From the NCBI GenBank assembly GCA_031081715.1, contig JAVHMA010000019.1, positions 1 through 64,000 of the forward strand: a stretch of DNA of 64,000 nt. Direction: 5' to 3'. Under the pieces are notes generated by a model, which did no database searches, had not been told where the DNA came from, and saw only the letters and a list, made by a program, of their open reading frames with translations. A program made the translations under genes and the position numbers. Positions 26,513 through 35,638 of the stretch are shown here, in pieces (the first letter of the stretch is position 1; the number at the start of each line of letters is the position of its first letter). The stretch comes from Armatimonadota bacterium (GTDB lineage Bacteria > Sysuimicrobiota > Sysuimicrobiia > Sysuimicrobiales > Humicultoraceae).

Positions 26513-27574
26513 CTACGGCCCGGCCAGCAGCCGCTTGACGCGGTCGATCGCCGCGACCGGGGTCGGGTCCACGCCACCCAGCACCGCCAGGTAGGCGCTG
26601 ACGAAGTCGCCGAGCAGGACGAGCGAGAGCAGCCGCTCGAGCCGGTCGGCACCCTGGGACCAGACCTCGGCGAAGGGCCGCGCGCGGTCGCCCAGCAGCG
26701 TCCGGACGGCCTCCACGCGCACCCCGGCGCGGGGGCCGTCGTCGGCGTCGCGGAGGACGATCACGGCCTCGGGCGCGCCGGGCCCACCCTCCCAGCCGAC
26801 GACCTCGTTGTGCGCGATCTCGGGCAGGGCTCCCCAGACCGCGGGCCGCTTCGCGTTCTCGTTGATTTGCGTCTTCCACCGCAGCGCCACGGGCTCGGTG
26901 GCCGGCGACGCCGCGTAGATGGCCGGGAGGCCGGAGGCCGCCGCGGCCAACCGCTTCGCCGCATTCTCGGCAACCGGCACCGCGGGCCCCCATCGGGCCG
27001 CGAGCCCGTCGAGCAGCGCGCGGGCACGCCCGATCTGCGGCTCGGGGGCACCGAGCCCGAGCTCGCAGGCCAGGCGCACCAGGGGGAGGAGCAGTAGCGC
27101 GACCGCGGCCCGAGGCTGCAGACCGCCCGGCACCGCCACGACCGGGTGGCCGTGCGCGCGCGCGCGCGCTGCCAGCTCCCCGCCCGAGGTCACAACCACG
27201 ACAGACGCCTGGCGCGCCCGGGCTGCGCCGTAGGCCGCGAGGGTTTCCTCGGTGTTGCCGGAGTACGAGCAGGCGACGACCAGGGTCTGCGGGCCGACAA
27301 ACGCCGGCAGGCGCTCGTCGCGGACCACGACCACGGGGACCGGCGCGTCCGGCATGAGCAGCGCCCGCAACAGGTCGCCGCCGATCGCCGACCCACCCAT
27401 GCCGGCGACGAGGAGCACCGATGGCGCGCGCGACGGGCGTACCAAGCCCGCGGCCGCGTCCCAACCCTCGGCGACCATCGCGCCCAACCGCGCGATGGCG
27501 TCCAGCATGCCCGAGGGATCGAGACGCCCGATTCGCTCGGCGTCGTCGAGCACCGCGCTCGCCGCCTCCGCCAT
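26513..27574 (-). CDS. bifunctional glucose-6-phosphate / mannose-6-phosphate isomerase (SIS domains)
   Basis: This roughly 353-residue protein has two SIS domains, with GMGGSAIGGDLL (59-69) and the sugar-phosphate loop CSYSGNTEETL (102-112). Glu239 (INENAKRP) and His255 (EIAHNEV) match the catalytic pair of archaeal-type PGI/PMI enzymes, including their 16-residue spacing. It interconverts glucose- or mannose-6-phosphate with fructose-6-phosphate. This family replaces the classical PGI in archaea and some bacteria. The ATG at 27574 is chosen because an earlier ATG (27658) would run past the start of the divergent small gene. No good ribosome site was seen at either. Confidence 0.88.
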   Translation of the reverse strand: MAEAASAVLDDAERIGRLDPSGMLDAIARLGAMVAEGWDAAAGLVRPSRAPSVLLVAGMGGSAIGGDLLRALLMPDAPVPVVVVRDERLPAFVGPQTLVVACSYSGNTEETLAAYGAARARQASVVVVTSGGELAARARAHGHPVVAVPGGLQPRAAVALLLLPLVRLACELGLGAPEPQIGRARALLDGLAARWGPAVPVAENAAKRLAAAASGLPAIYAASPATEPVALRWKTQINENAKRPAVWGALPEIAHNEVVGWEGGPGAPEAVIVLRDADDGPRAGVRVEAVRTLLGDRARPFAEVWSQGADRLERLLSLVLLGDFVSAYLAVLGGVDPTPVAAIDRVKRLLAGP

Positions 27575-27650
27575 CACGACGGGGGTTCGGCCGGGCCGCG
27601 ACCAATCCCTCGCCGGGAGGGCGGGCGCGGACCGACGCGAACCTACCACG

Positions 27651-27974
27651 ATGGTCATGCGCCCCGACCGGCCCTCGCGCCAGCTCAGCGGATCCGAGTT
27701 GCGGGAACTCCTCGTGCTGCGCGCCCGCCTGCGCGAGACCGCGGTCGGGCTGCCGCGTGCGGCACTACATGCCGCCCTTGTCGCCATGGAGCAGGCGCAC
27801 GCCGGCCGGCCGCCGCGGCCGGTCGCCCTGATGACGGGCGCCGAGCTGCTCCGCGAACTGAAGTGGCGCCTGGAGACCGCCTCACCGGCCGAGCTGCGGG
27901 CCGGCGCGGCGAGCGTCGAGCGCGCGCGGCGCGCGCGGGCCCGCCGGGAAGCGCGGAGGGCGGCGAGGGCGTGA
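27651..27974 (+). CDS. hypothetical small Arg/Ala-rich protein coupled to mscS
   Basis: This 107-residue, basic, mostly helical protein (ELRELLVLRARLRETAVGL, then an Arg/Ala-rich tail) is not recognised. It is divergent from the isomerase gene. Its TGA overlaps the mscS ATG (TGATG at 27972-27976), so it is probably translated and coupled. A second in-frame ATG at 27657 is possible. The Arg/Ala tail could partly reflect GC-rich composition. Confidence 0.5.
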   Translation: MVMRPDRPSRQLSGSELRELLVLRARLRETAVGLPRAALHAALVAMEQAHAGRPPRPVALMTGAELLRELKWRLETASPAELRAGAASVERARRARARREARRAARA

Positions 27975-28879
27975 TGCGTGAAGCCGGCGTGCTCGAGCGG
28001 GCGCTTTGGGCCCTGCTCGAACCCCACCGTATCGAGGCGGCCATCGAGACCGCGGTCGCGGTCGTCCTGATCCTGGGCGCCACCCGGCTGGCGCTGCGCG
28101 CGGCGGTCGCCGTGCTCCGGCGGTGGATGCGCGCGAGCGACGCGCACCGGCCCGCCGACCGGCGCGCGCAGGTCCACACGCTCGTCCCACTCGCCGAGAG
28201 CGTGCTGCGCTACGTCCTCTACTTCGCGGCGCTCGTGTTGATCCTCGACCGCCTGGGCTTCAACGTCTCGGCGCTCGTCGCCAGCGCCGGGCTGGCCGGC
28301 GTCGCGCTGGGCTTCGCGGCGCAGCCATTGATCCGCGACTTCCTGTCCGGGTTCCTCATGCTGTTCGAGAACCTGATCCAGGTCGGCGACGTCGTCCGCA
28401 TCGGCGACGTCACCGGCGAGGTCGAGCGCGTGGGGCTGCGTACGACGCTCGTGCGCCGCTACAGCGGCGAGCTGGTCACCTTCCCCAACGGGCAGATCCT
28501 CCAGTTCGGGAACATGAGCCGGCGCTTCATGCGCGCGATCGTCCGCGTGGGTGTCGCCTACGAGGCGGACGTGCAACGGGCCATGACCATCATGGCCCGC
28601 GTCGGCCGCGAGTGGGCGGAGGCGCACCCGCAGGCGGCGCTGGGCGCGCCCGAGGTGCAGGGCATCCAGGAGTTCGGTGCCTCCGGAATCGTCACGCAGC
28701 TCGCGGTCATGGTCGCCCCCGGCGCGGTCGGCGCCGCCGAGCAGGAGCTGCGCCTGCGGCTGAAGCAGGCATTCGACGCCGAGGGCGTGGCGATGGCGTC
28801 GCCACAGCGTGTGGTCTACAGCGGGACGCCGCCCGCTGGCCGCGATGCAGCCGCCGGCGCGCAGCGGGGAGGGACCTAG
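27974..28879 (+). CDS. mscS: small-conductance mechanosensitive ion channel (MscS family)
   Basis: This 301-residue membrane protein has about three helices. The pore-lining Gly/Ala-rich helix is ALVASAGLAGVALGFAAQPLIRDFLSGF, split here as ALVASAGLAGVALG and FAAQPLIRDFL. The MscS beta domain follows (GDVVRIGDVTGEVERVGLRTT, TFPNGQILQFGNMSR). It opens under membrane tension to release solutes during hypo-osmotic shock. It sits in an operon-like run with the small upstream gene and the epimerase gene, four bases downstream. Confidence 0.92.
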   Translation: MREAGVLERALWALLEPHRIEAAIETAVAVVLILGATRLALRAAVAVLRRWMRASDAHRPADRRAQVHTLVPLAESVLRYVLYFAALVLILDRLGFNVSALVASAGLAGVALGFAAQPLIRDFLSGFLMLFENLIQVGDVVRIGDVTGEVERVGLRTTLVRRYSGELVTFPNGQILQFGNMSRRFMRAIVRVGVAYEADVQRAMTIMARVGREWAEAHPQAALGAPEVQGIQEFGASGIVTQLAVMVAPGAVGAAEQELRLRLKQAFDAEGVAMASPQRVVYSGTPPAGRDAAAGAQRGGT

Positions 28880-28883
28880 CCGC

Positions 28884-29807
28884 ATGCGCGTGCTCATCAC
28901 CGGCGGCGCCGGGTTCATCGGCTCGCAGGTCGCGGACGCCCACATCGCGCGGGGCGACGAGGTCGTCGTCGTGGACTCGCTCGCCTCTGGCCGGCGCGAG
29001 TACGTGCCGGCCGGGGCCCGCTTCTACGAGATGGACATCCGGGATGTCGGGCTCCGCGAGGTCTTCGCGCGCGAACGGCCCCAGCTCGTCAGCCACCACG
29101 CCGCGCAGGCGTCGGTGAGCGCGTCGGTGCGCGATCCCGCCTGGGACGCCGACGTCAATGTGCTCGGCACGATCCGCGTCGCGGCGCTCGCCGCGGAGTA
29201 CGGCGCCGAGCACCTGATCTTCGCCTCCACCGGCGGCGCGCTCTACGGCGAGCCCGCCCGCCTGCCCGCGGACGAGTCCACCCCGATTTTGCCGCTCTCG
29301 CCGTACGGGTGCGCGAAGGCGTGCGCGGAGCGCTACCTGGACCTCTTCGGCCGGCTCGGCGGCCTGCGCGCCTGCAGCCTGCGCTACGCCAACGTCTACG
29401 GCCCGCGGCAGGACCCGCACGGCGAGGCGGGCGTGGTCGCGATCTTCGCCCGGGCCCTGCTCGACGGCCGGCAGGCGACGATCCACGGCGACGGCGAGCA
29501 GACGCGCGACTTCGTGTTTGTCGACGACGTGGTGCGCGCGAACCTGCTCGCCGCCGAGCGGCGCGCGCAGGGCGCGTTCAACATCGGCACGGGCGTGGGC
29601 ACGAGCGTCAACGCGATCTACCGGACGCTGGCACGCCTGACCGGGAGCACGGCCGCGCCGCGGCACGGCCCACCCCGCGCGGGCGACGTGCGCCACATCA
29701 CGCTGGCCGCCGACGCCGCGGCCGCCGCGCTCGGCTGGCGCCCGGCGGCTTCGCTCGACGACGGCCTCGCCGCGACCGTCGCCTGGTTTGCCCGGCGCCA
29801 GCGATAG
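28884..29807 (+). CDS. NAD-dependent epimerase/dehydratase (UDP-glucose 4-epimerase-like)
   Basis: This 307-residue extended short-chain dehydrogenase binds NAD through GGAGFIG (residues 7-13). The catalytic Ser115 lies in ASTGGALYG, and the YxxxK pair is Tyr141 and Lys145 (SPYGCAK). The segment YANVYGPRQDP and a HGDGEQTRDFVFVDD stretch are typical of UDP-hexose epimerases and dehydratases. It probably acts on a nucleotide sugar; UDP-glucose to UDP-galactose is the likeliest reaction. Its position just upstream of alpha-glucan genes fits. The ATG at 28884 starts exactly at the Rossmann fold. Confidence 0.87.
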   Translation: MRVLITGGAGFIGSQVADAHIARGDEVVVVDSLASGRREYVPAGARFYEMDIRDVGLREVFARERPQLVSHHAAQASVSASVRDPAWDADVNVLGTIRVAALAAEYGAEHLIFASTGGALYGEPARLPADESTPILPLSPYGCAKACAERYLDLFGRLGGLRACSLRYANVYGPRQDPHGEAGVVAIFARALLDGRQATIHGDGEQTRDFVFVDDVVRANLLAAERRAQGAFNIGTGVGTSVNAIYRTLARLTGSTAAPRHGPPRAGDVRHITLAADAAAAALGWRPAASLDDGLAATVAWFARRQR

Positions 29808-29854
29808 CGCGCCGGGAGGATTTCCCCCGACACCGGCCAAGTGAGGCAGAGGCG

Positions 29855-31573
29855 ATGGCCCCTGCCCGCGGACGGTTTCTGCTGACCCTCCACTCCCATC
29901 TCCCGCTCGTCCTGGGGCACGGCCGGTGGCCGCACGGCAGTGACTGGCTGTGCGAGGTCACCGCCGGCTGCTACCTGCCGCTGCTCGAAGTGTTCGAGCG
30001 CCTGGCCGCGGACGGCCGCCGCGATCTGGCCACGCTCACGCTCTCGCCCGTGCTGTGCGAACAGCTGGCGCACCCATCGTATCGGCCGGAGGTCGAGACA
30101 TTCCTCGAGGGGCGGCTGCGGTCGGCGCGGGAGAACCGCGGCCAGTTCGAGGCCGCGGGTGAGGACGCGCTCGCCGCGCTCACCCGCGTCTGGGAGGCCG
30201 AGTACGGCCGCCTGCTCGCGCGGTTCCGCGCGCTCGACGGCGACGTGCTGGGCGCGTTCCGGCGGCTCGCGGCCGCCGGCGTGGTGGAGCTCATCACCAG
30301 CGCCGCGACGCACGGCTACCTGCCGCTGCTCGGCCGCGAGGAATCGGTGGACCTGCAGCTCCGCCTGGGCGCTGCCTCGCACGCCCGGCACTTCGGGGCC
30401 GCGCCGCGCGGCGCCTGGCTGCCCGAATGCGGGTACCGGCCGCGGTACGAGTGGAGTCCGCCCGCCGGGCCGCTGCGCGGCAAGGTGCGTCGCCGACGCC
30501 GCGGCATCGAGGAGCACCTGGCGCGGCTGGGGCTCCGGTACTTCGTCACGGACGCGCACTTGCTGCGCGGCGGCGAGCCGTACTCGGCCTACCGCGACTA
30601 CTACCCGGCGCTGCGGACGGTCGCGGCCGGCGCGGACCAGCCGGCCTACCAGCGCGATCGCACCCCCTACCGCCCGTACCTGGTCGCGTCGCGGGGCGGC
30701 GAGGGCGCGGCCGCCGTGTTCACGCGCGACCCGCGCACCACGCTCCAGGTCTGGAGCCGCGAGCTCGGCTACCCCGGTGACGGGCGCTACCTCGAGTTCC
30801 ACAAGAAGCACGCCCCCGGCGGTATCCGCTACTGGCGGGTCACCGACCCGCGCGGCGACCTGAGCGCGAAGGCCCCCTACGTTCCCGAGGCCGCGCGCGA
30901 GGCCGCCGCGAGTCACGCGGCGCACTTCGTGAAGCTCGTCGCCGACGTGCTCGAGGCCGAGGGCCGGCGCGCGCCGCCGCCGCCGGTGGTCTGCAACCCC
31001 TATGACACCGAACTGTTCGGCCACTGGTGGTTCGAGGGCCCGGTGTTCCTGGACGGGGTGCTGCGACGCCTGCCTGAAGAGGGCGTGAGGCCGCAGACGC
31101 TCGGCGCCGCGCTGGACGAGCACCCGCCCGGCGAGGCGATCACCCTGCTCGAGGGCTCGTGGGGCGAGGGTGGTGACCACCGCGTCTGGCTGAATCGCGA
31201 GACCGAGTGGACGTGGGAGATGGCGTACGCGGCCGAGGAGGAGTTCTGGACGCTGGCGGGCGGCCTCCAATGGACCGGGCACGCGCTGCTGGAGCGAGTG
31301 ATGGCGCAGCTCGCGCGCGAGCTGCTGCTTCTGCAGGCCTCGGACTGGGCATTCCTCATCACGACGTGGGCCGCGCGCAACTACGCCGAGACCCGGTTCA
31401 CCGAGCACTACGCCCACTTCACGCGCCTGGCCAACCTGATCCGCCGCGCCGCGGAGGGTCAGGCCCCCACCGCCGACGACGAGGGGTTCCTGGCCGCGCG
31501 CGAGGCGGCGGACTTCCCGTTCCCGGACGTGCTGCCGCACGTGCGCGCTGCCTGCGAGGTCCGCCCGCCATGA
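29855..31573 (+). CDS. 1,4-alpha-glucan branching enzyme, glycoside hydrolase family 57 (DUF1957)
   Basis: This 572-residue protein matches GH57 branching enzymes of the TK1436/TTHA1902 type. It opens with LTLHSHLPLVLGHGRWPHG. The nucleophile Glu191 lies in WLPECGY and the acid/base Asp384 in PYDTELFGHWWFEG, followed by the C-terminal DUF1957 helical domain. It cuts alpha-1,4 linkages and reattaches chains as alpha-1,6 branches in glycogen. Its stop overlaps the glgC start by four bases, tying branching to precursor supply. Confidence 0.9.
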   Translation: MAPARGRFLLTLHSHLPLVLGHGRWPHGSDWLCEVTAGCYLPLLEVFERLAADGRRDLATLTLSPVLCEQLAHPSYRPEVETFLEGRLRSARENRGQFEAAGEDALAALTRVWEAEYGRLLARFRALDGDVLGAFRRLAAAGVVELITSAATHGYLPLLGREESVDLQLRLGAASHARHFGAAPRGAWLPECGYRPRYEWSPPAGPLRGKVRRRRRGIEEHLARLGLRYFVTDAHLLRGGEPYSAYRDYYPALRTVAAGADQPAYQRDRTPYRPYLVASRGGEGAAAVFTRDPRTTLQVWSRELGYPGDGRYLEFHKKHAPGGIRYWRVTDPRGDLSAKAPYVPEAAREAAASHAAHFVKLVADVLEAEGRRAPPPPVVCNPYDTELFGHWWFEGPVFLDGVLRRLPEEGVRPQTLGAALDEHPPGEAITLLEGSWGEGGDHRVWLNRETEWTWEMAYAAEEEFWTLAGGLQWTGHALLERVMAQLARELLLLQASDWAFLITTWAARNYAETRFTEHYAHFTRLANLIRRAAEGQAPTADDEGFLAAREAADFPFPDVLPHVRAACEVRPP

Positions 31574-32802
31574 TTCGCGCCGCGCCGGGCCGCCGCCGCA
31601 TCCTGGCGTTCATCCTGGCCGGCGGCCGCGGCGAACGCCTGCAGCCGCTGACGCGCGAGCGGAGCAAGCCGTCGGTCCCCTTCGGGGGTAAGTACCGCAT
31701 CATCGACTTCGTGCTCTCCAACTTCGTGAACTCCGGCATCTACGCGATCTACTGCCTGGTCCAGTACAAGGCGCAGTCGCTGATCGAGCACCTGCGCGTG
31801 GGGTGGCGGTTCGGCGGGCTGCCCGACCACTTCATCATCGCGGTGCCGCCGCAGATGCGCTGGGGCGAGACCTGGTACCGCGGGACGGCCGACGCCATCT
31901 ACCAGAACCTGAACCTGGTGCGCGACTTCAACCCTGACATCGTGATGATCTTCGGGGCCGACCACGTCTACCGGATGGACATCAACCAGATGCTGGCGTT
32001 CCACCTGGCGCGCGACGCCCAGGTCACGGTGGCCACGCTGCCGGTGCGCCTGGAGGAGGCCTCGGGGTTCGGCATCGTCGAGGCCGACACCGGCGGCCGC
32101 GTGGTCGGCTTCGAGGAGAAGCCCGCGCACCCCAGGCCGATGCCGACCGACCCGACGCGCGCGCTCTCCTCGATGGGCAACTACATCTTCAACCGCGACA
32201 TCCTCGTGGAGGCCCTGATCGAGGACGCCCGGCGGAGCACCGACCACGACTTCGGCCGCACGATCATCCCCGAGCTGGTCCCCTACGCCGGGGTGTTCGC
32301 GTACAACTTCCTGGCCAACGAGGTCCCGGGCACCAAGCCCTATGAGGAACAGGGCTACTGGCGCGACGTCGGCTCGATCGGCGCCTACTGGCAGGCACAC
32401 ATGGATCTGCTCGGCCCACAGCCGGTCTTCGACCTGGACAACCCGCAGTGGCCCATCCTGAGCGCGCCGTACGGTGGCCCGACGGCGCGCGTGATCGGCG
32501 GCGAGCTGTCCGACGTCATCATGGGCCAGGGCACCCGCATCGACCACGCGAGGGTCCGGCGCTCGATTCTGGGCCGGGGCGTGCGCGTCGAGCGCGACGC
32601 CGAGATCGAGGAGTCGATCGTGATGGATCACACGGTCGTCGGGCGCGGCGCGCGGCTGCGGCGCGTGATCGTGGACCGGCACAACCTGATCCCCGATGGC
32701 GATGCCATCGGCATCGATCCCGCGCGCGACGCCCAGGTGCACCACGTGGATCCCTCGGGCATCGTCGTGCTGCCCCGGGGGCTCACGCGCTACAGCACGT
32801 GA
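31570..32802 (+). CDS. glgC: glucose-1-phosphate adenylyltransferase (ADP-glucose pyrophosphorylase)
   Basis: This 410-residue enzyme makes ADP-glucose from glucose-1-phosphate and ATP, the committed step of bacterial glycogen synthesis. It shows ILAGGRGERLQPLT, RSKPSVPFGGKYRIIDF, WYRGTADAIYQN, IFGADHVYRMD and the sugar-phosphate site FEEKP, with a C-terminal left-handed beta-helix. The ATG overlaps the branching-enzyme stop (ATGA), and the stop overlaps the next GH57 gene (GTGA). No glycogen synthase gene is seen in this window. Confidence 0.95.
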   Translation: MIRAAPGRRRILAFILAGGRGERLQPLTRERSKPSVPFGGKYRIIDFVLSNFVNSGIYAIYCLVQYKAQSLIEHLRVGWRFGGLPDHFIIAVPPQMRWGETWYRGTADAIYQNLNLVRDFNPDIVMIFGADHVYRMDINQMLAFHLARDAQVTVATLPVRLEEASGFGIVEADTGGRVVGFEEKPAHPRPMPTDPTRALSSMGNYIFNRDILVEALIEDARRSTDHDFGRTIIPELVPYAGVFAYNFLANEVPGTKPYEEQGYWRDVGSIGAYWQAHMDLLGPQPVFDLDNPQWPILSAPYGGPTARVIGGELSDVIMGQGTRIDHARVRRSILGRGVRVERDAEIEESIVMDHTVVGRGARLRRVIVDRHNLIPDGDAIGIDPARDAQVHHVDPSGIVVLPRGLTRYST

Positions 32803-35180
32803 GCGCCTCGATCTGTCTCCACGGCCACTTCTACCAGCCGGCCCGCGAGCATCCCTGGCTGGACGCGGTCGAGATCCAGGACTCGGCGGCGCCGGCGCAC
32901 GACTGGAACGCGCGCATCACCGCGGAATGCTACGGCCCCAACGCCGCGGCGCGCATCCTCGACGGCCGCGGCCGCATCGCGCGGTTGGTCAACAACTACG
33001 AGGCGATCTCTTTCAACGTGGGGCCGACGCTGGCCCGGTGGCTTCGGCGAGCGGCCCCGGGAGTCCTGGAGGCCATGGTCGCCGCGGACCGCCGCAGCCG
33101 TGCCGCGCGCGGGTGGGGCAACGCGATCGCGCAGGCCTACAACCACGTCATCCTGCCGCTCGCCTCACCGCACGACCGGCTCACGCAGGTGCGCTGGGGC
33201 GTCGCGGACTTCGCGCGGCGGTTCGGCCGACCACCCGACGGCCTCTGGCTACCCGAGACCGCGGTCGACAACCCCACGCTGGCCGCGCTCTGCGCCTGCG
33301 GCATTCGGTTCACGATTCTGGCCCCGCACCAGGCCGCGCGCGTCCGGCCGCTGGGGGAGGGGCCGTGGACCGACCTCGGGCCGGAGGGGCCCGATGTCGG
33401 GCGCGCCTACCTGTGCCGGCCGGCCGTCGGCTGCGAGATCGTGGTGTTCTTCTACCACGGCCCGCTCTCGCACGCGATCGCCTTCGGCCCGCTCCTCGAG
33501 AATGGCGAGGCCCTGGCCAGCCGGCTGCTGGAGGCGGCCGCGCGGTCCGGCGGCGGGCTCGTGCACGTGGCGACCGACGGGGAGACCTACGGCCACCACC
33601 ACCGCTTCGGGGAGATGGCCCTGGCCGTGGCGGCCGACCGGCTGGCGCGCGAGGGTCGGCTGACGAACTATGCCGCGTTCCTGGCCGCGCACCCGCCGGC
33701 GGACGAGGTCGAGATTCGGGAGCGCACTTCCTGGTCCTGTGCGCACGGCGTGGAGCGGTGGCGCGCCGACTGCGGGTGTCGCACGCGCGCCGAATGGCAC
33801 CAGCGCTGGCGCGCGCCACTGCGCGAGGCGCTTGACTGGCTGAAGGCCGAGCTGGACGCGCTGTTCGACGGCGCGGGCGCGCGGGTGTTGCACGCTCCGT
33901 GGACCGCCCGCGACGCGTATGTGGAGGTCCTGCTCGACCAGGCCGCCGCGCCCGCCTTCCTCGAAGCGCACGCGCGCGAGCCCCACCGTCCCCAGGAGCG
34001 GGTGGCCGCGATGCGGCTGCTGGAAATGCAGCGCCACGGGATGCTGATGTTCACCTCGGACGGATGGTTCTTCGACGACGTCACGGGCATCGAGACTGTC
34101 CAGGTGCTGCGCCACGCGGCGCGGGCGGTCCAGCTCGCCCGCGGGTTCGGCCCAGACCTGGAGCCGGCCCTGGTCGCGCGCCTGCGCGCCGCCGAGAGCA
34201 ACGTGCCGTCGTTCGGCGACGGCGCCGGGGTGTGGGCCCGGCTCGTCCGGCCCGACGTGGTGGACGGCCGGCGGGTCGCGGCACACGCGGCGATGCTGTC
34301 GCTGTTCGCGCAGGTGCCCGATGACGCGCGGGTCTACGCCTACCGGGTCGTCCGCCGCCGGGGGCGGCGGCTGGCGCGCGGGCCGCAGGTGTTGATCACC
34401 GGCCGCGCAGACGTCACCGACACCGCCACGGGCGAGACCGAGGCGCTCTCCTACGCGTCGCTCCACCTCGGCAGCGACGTCCACTGCGCGGTGGCTGGAG
34501 ACTGGGACGAGGCGCGTCACGACGCCGAGGTGGACGCCCTGGCTGCGGCGTTCGAGCACGGCACGCTCGCCGACACCGTGCGCCGGATGGACGCGGCCTT
34601 CGGCCGAGACGCCTTCGGGCTGCGCGACCTGTTCGTCGAAGAGCGCCGCCGGGTGCTCGCGCGCTTGACCGAGGACGCGGTGCGCCACCTCGAGACCTCC
34701 TACCGGCGCCTCTACGAGGAGAGCCGCGGCCTGGCCGAGACCCTGCGGCAGGCGGCCGTACCGCCACCGCGCGAGTTCCTGCTGGCCGCGGAGTTCGTGC
34801 TGGCCACGGACCTGCGGCGAGCACTCGTGTCGCCCGCGCCCCTGCCTGACGCGGCGTGGGCGCTGGTCGAGGAAGCCCGGGCGTGGGGCGTGACGCTGCC
34901 GGCCGCGGAGCTCGAGCAACTCCTGGCGGAGCGGGTCGAGGCCCACCTGCGCGCGGCCGACAGCCTGTTCCTGGTCGAGCACCTGCGCGAGGCCCTTCGG
35001 GCCCTGGAGTTCGCGCGCGACGCGGGCCTGACCCCAAACCTCTGGGAGGCGCAGAATCTCTTCGCCCAGCGGCTGGCGCCGCGTCTGGCCAGCACGCGGG
35101 CCGACGAGCGGAGGACGCTCGAGGCCGTCGCCGAGCGGCTGCACTTCAGCCCCGACGCGTTCGACGCGGCGGCGCGATGA
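32799..35180 (+). CDS. GH57 family glycoside hydrolase with DUF3536 (alpha-glucan-active)
   Basis: This 793-residue protein has an N-terminal GH57 catalytic barrel that opens SICLHGHFYQPAREHPW. The predicted nucleophile is Glu153 in LWLPETAVD, and the predicted acid/base is Asp260 in ATDGETYGHHH. A long helical C-terminal region of DUF3536 type follows. It is probably an alpha-amylase-like or alpha-glucan-modifying enzyme; the exact reaction is not established from sequence. The GTG at 32799 overlaps the glgC stop by four bases and the gene's own stop overlaps the CoA-binding protein start. That places it in the glycogen operon, perhaps for turnover. Confidence 0.87.
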   Translation: MSASICLHGHFYQPAREHPWLDAVEIQDSAAPAHDWNARITAECYGPNAAARILDGRGRIARLVNNYEAISFNVGPTLARWLRRAAPGVLEAMVAADRRSRAARGWGNAIAQAYNHVILPLASPHDRLTQVRWGVADFARRFGRPPDGLWLPETAVDNPTLAALCACGIRFTILAPHQAARVRPLGEGPWTDLGPEGPDVGRAYLCRPAVGCEIVVFFYHGPLSHAIAFGPLLENGEALASRLLEAAARSGGGLVHVATDGETYGHHHRFGEMALAVAADRLAREGRLTNYAAFLAAHPPADEVEIRERTSWSCAHGVERWRADCGCRTRAEWHQRWRAPLREALDWLKAELDALFDGAGARVLHAPWTARDAYVEVLLDQAAAPAFLEAHAREPHRPQERVAAMRLLEMQRHGMLMFTSDGWFFDDVTGIETVQVLRHAARAVQLARGFGPDLEPALVARLRAAESNVPSFGDGAGVWARLVRPDVVDGRRVAAHAAMLSLFAQVPDDARVYAYRVVRRRGRRLARGPQVLITGRADVTDTATGETEALSYASLHLGSDVHCAVAGDWDEARHDAEVDALAAAFEHGTLADTVRRMDAAFGRDAFGLRDLFVEERRRVLARLTEDAVRHLETSYRRLYEESRGLAETLRQAAVPPPREFLLAAEFVLATDLRRALVSPAPLPDAAWALVEEARAWGVTLPAAELEQLLAERVEAHLRAADSLFLVEHLREALRALEFARDAGLTPNLWEAQNLFAQRLAPRLASTRADERRTLEAVAERLHFSPDAFDAAAR

Positions 35181-35581
35181 ACCGGGAGGCGATCGGCGCG
35201 ATCCTGTCCAAATCCCGGACGATCGCGGTGGTCGGGCTCTCGGACAACCCGGCGCGCCCCAGCCACCAGGTCGCAGGCTATCTCCAGCGCGCCGGGTACC
35301 GCATCATCCCGGTGAACCCGCACGTGACGCGCGTCCACGGCGAGACCGCGGTCGCCTCCCTGCGCGAGGTGCCAGGACCGGTGGACGTGGTCCTCATCTT
35401 TCGTCGGCCCGAGCACGTGCCGGCCATCGTCGAGGACGCCATCGCGATCGGGGCAAGGGCCGTGTGGATGCAGAGTGGCATCAGGCATTCTGCCGCGGCC
35501 GCGCGCGCCCGGGCGGCCGGCCTGGCCGTGGTCGAGGACGCCTGCATGATGGTCGAGCACCGGATGCGAGCCGGAGGTTGA
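35177..35581 (+). CDS. CoA-binding domain protein (YccU-like)
   Basis: This 134-residue single-domain protein has a Rossmann CoA-binding fold (TIAVVGLSDNPARPSHQVAGY, written here as VVGLSDNPARPSHQV; PVDVVLIFRRPEHVP; VWMQSGIRH; DACMMVEHRM). Such proteins are widespread and related to the CoA-binding part of acyl-CoA synthetases, with no agreed function. It overlaps the GH57 gene by four bases and appears to be the last gene of the glycogen run. Confidence 0.88.
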   Translation: MNREAIGAILSKSRTIAVVGLSDNPARPSHQVAGYLQRAGYRIIPVNPHVTRVHGETAVASLREVPGPVDVVLIFRRPEHVPAIVEDAIAIGARAVWMQSGIRHSAAAARARAAGLAVVEDACMMVEHRMRAGG

Positions 35582-35604
35582 CACGGGAACGGGTAGCCGA
35601 TATA

Positions 35605-35618
35605 TTGACATTCGTCGA
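35605..35618. promoter_or_regulatory. possible ArsR operator/promoter region
   Basis: An unusually AT-rich tract (about 35600-35626) sits just before the arsR gene. In it, TTGAC (35605-35609) and GTCGA (35614-35618) form an imperfect dyad around ATTC. ArsR repressors commonly bind such AT-rich dyads over their own promoter. TTGACA also looks like a -35 box, but no matching -10 box is clear. Confidence 0.4.
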
Positions 35619-35638
35619 TTTATTAACCGGAGGACGCC

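Noticed and set aside
26513-28945. 810-residue minus-strand frame upstream of the isomerase
   Set aside because: Only the part from about 27574 downwards is isomerase. The upstream extension is antisense to the small gene and mscS, with no family resemblance.
35605-35626. TTGACA and TATTAA as a complete arsR promoter
   Set aside because: The two boxes are only about ten bases apart, too close for a normal promoter. The patch is reported only as a possible operator.
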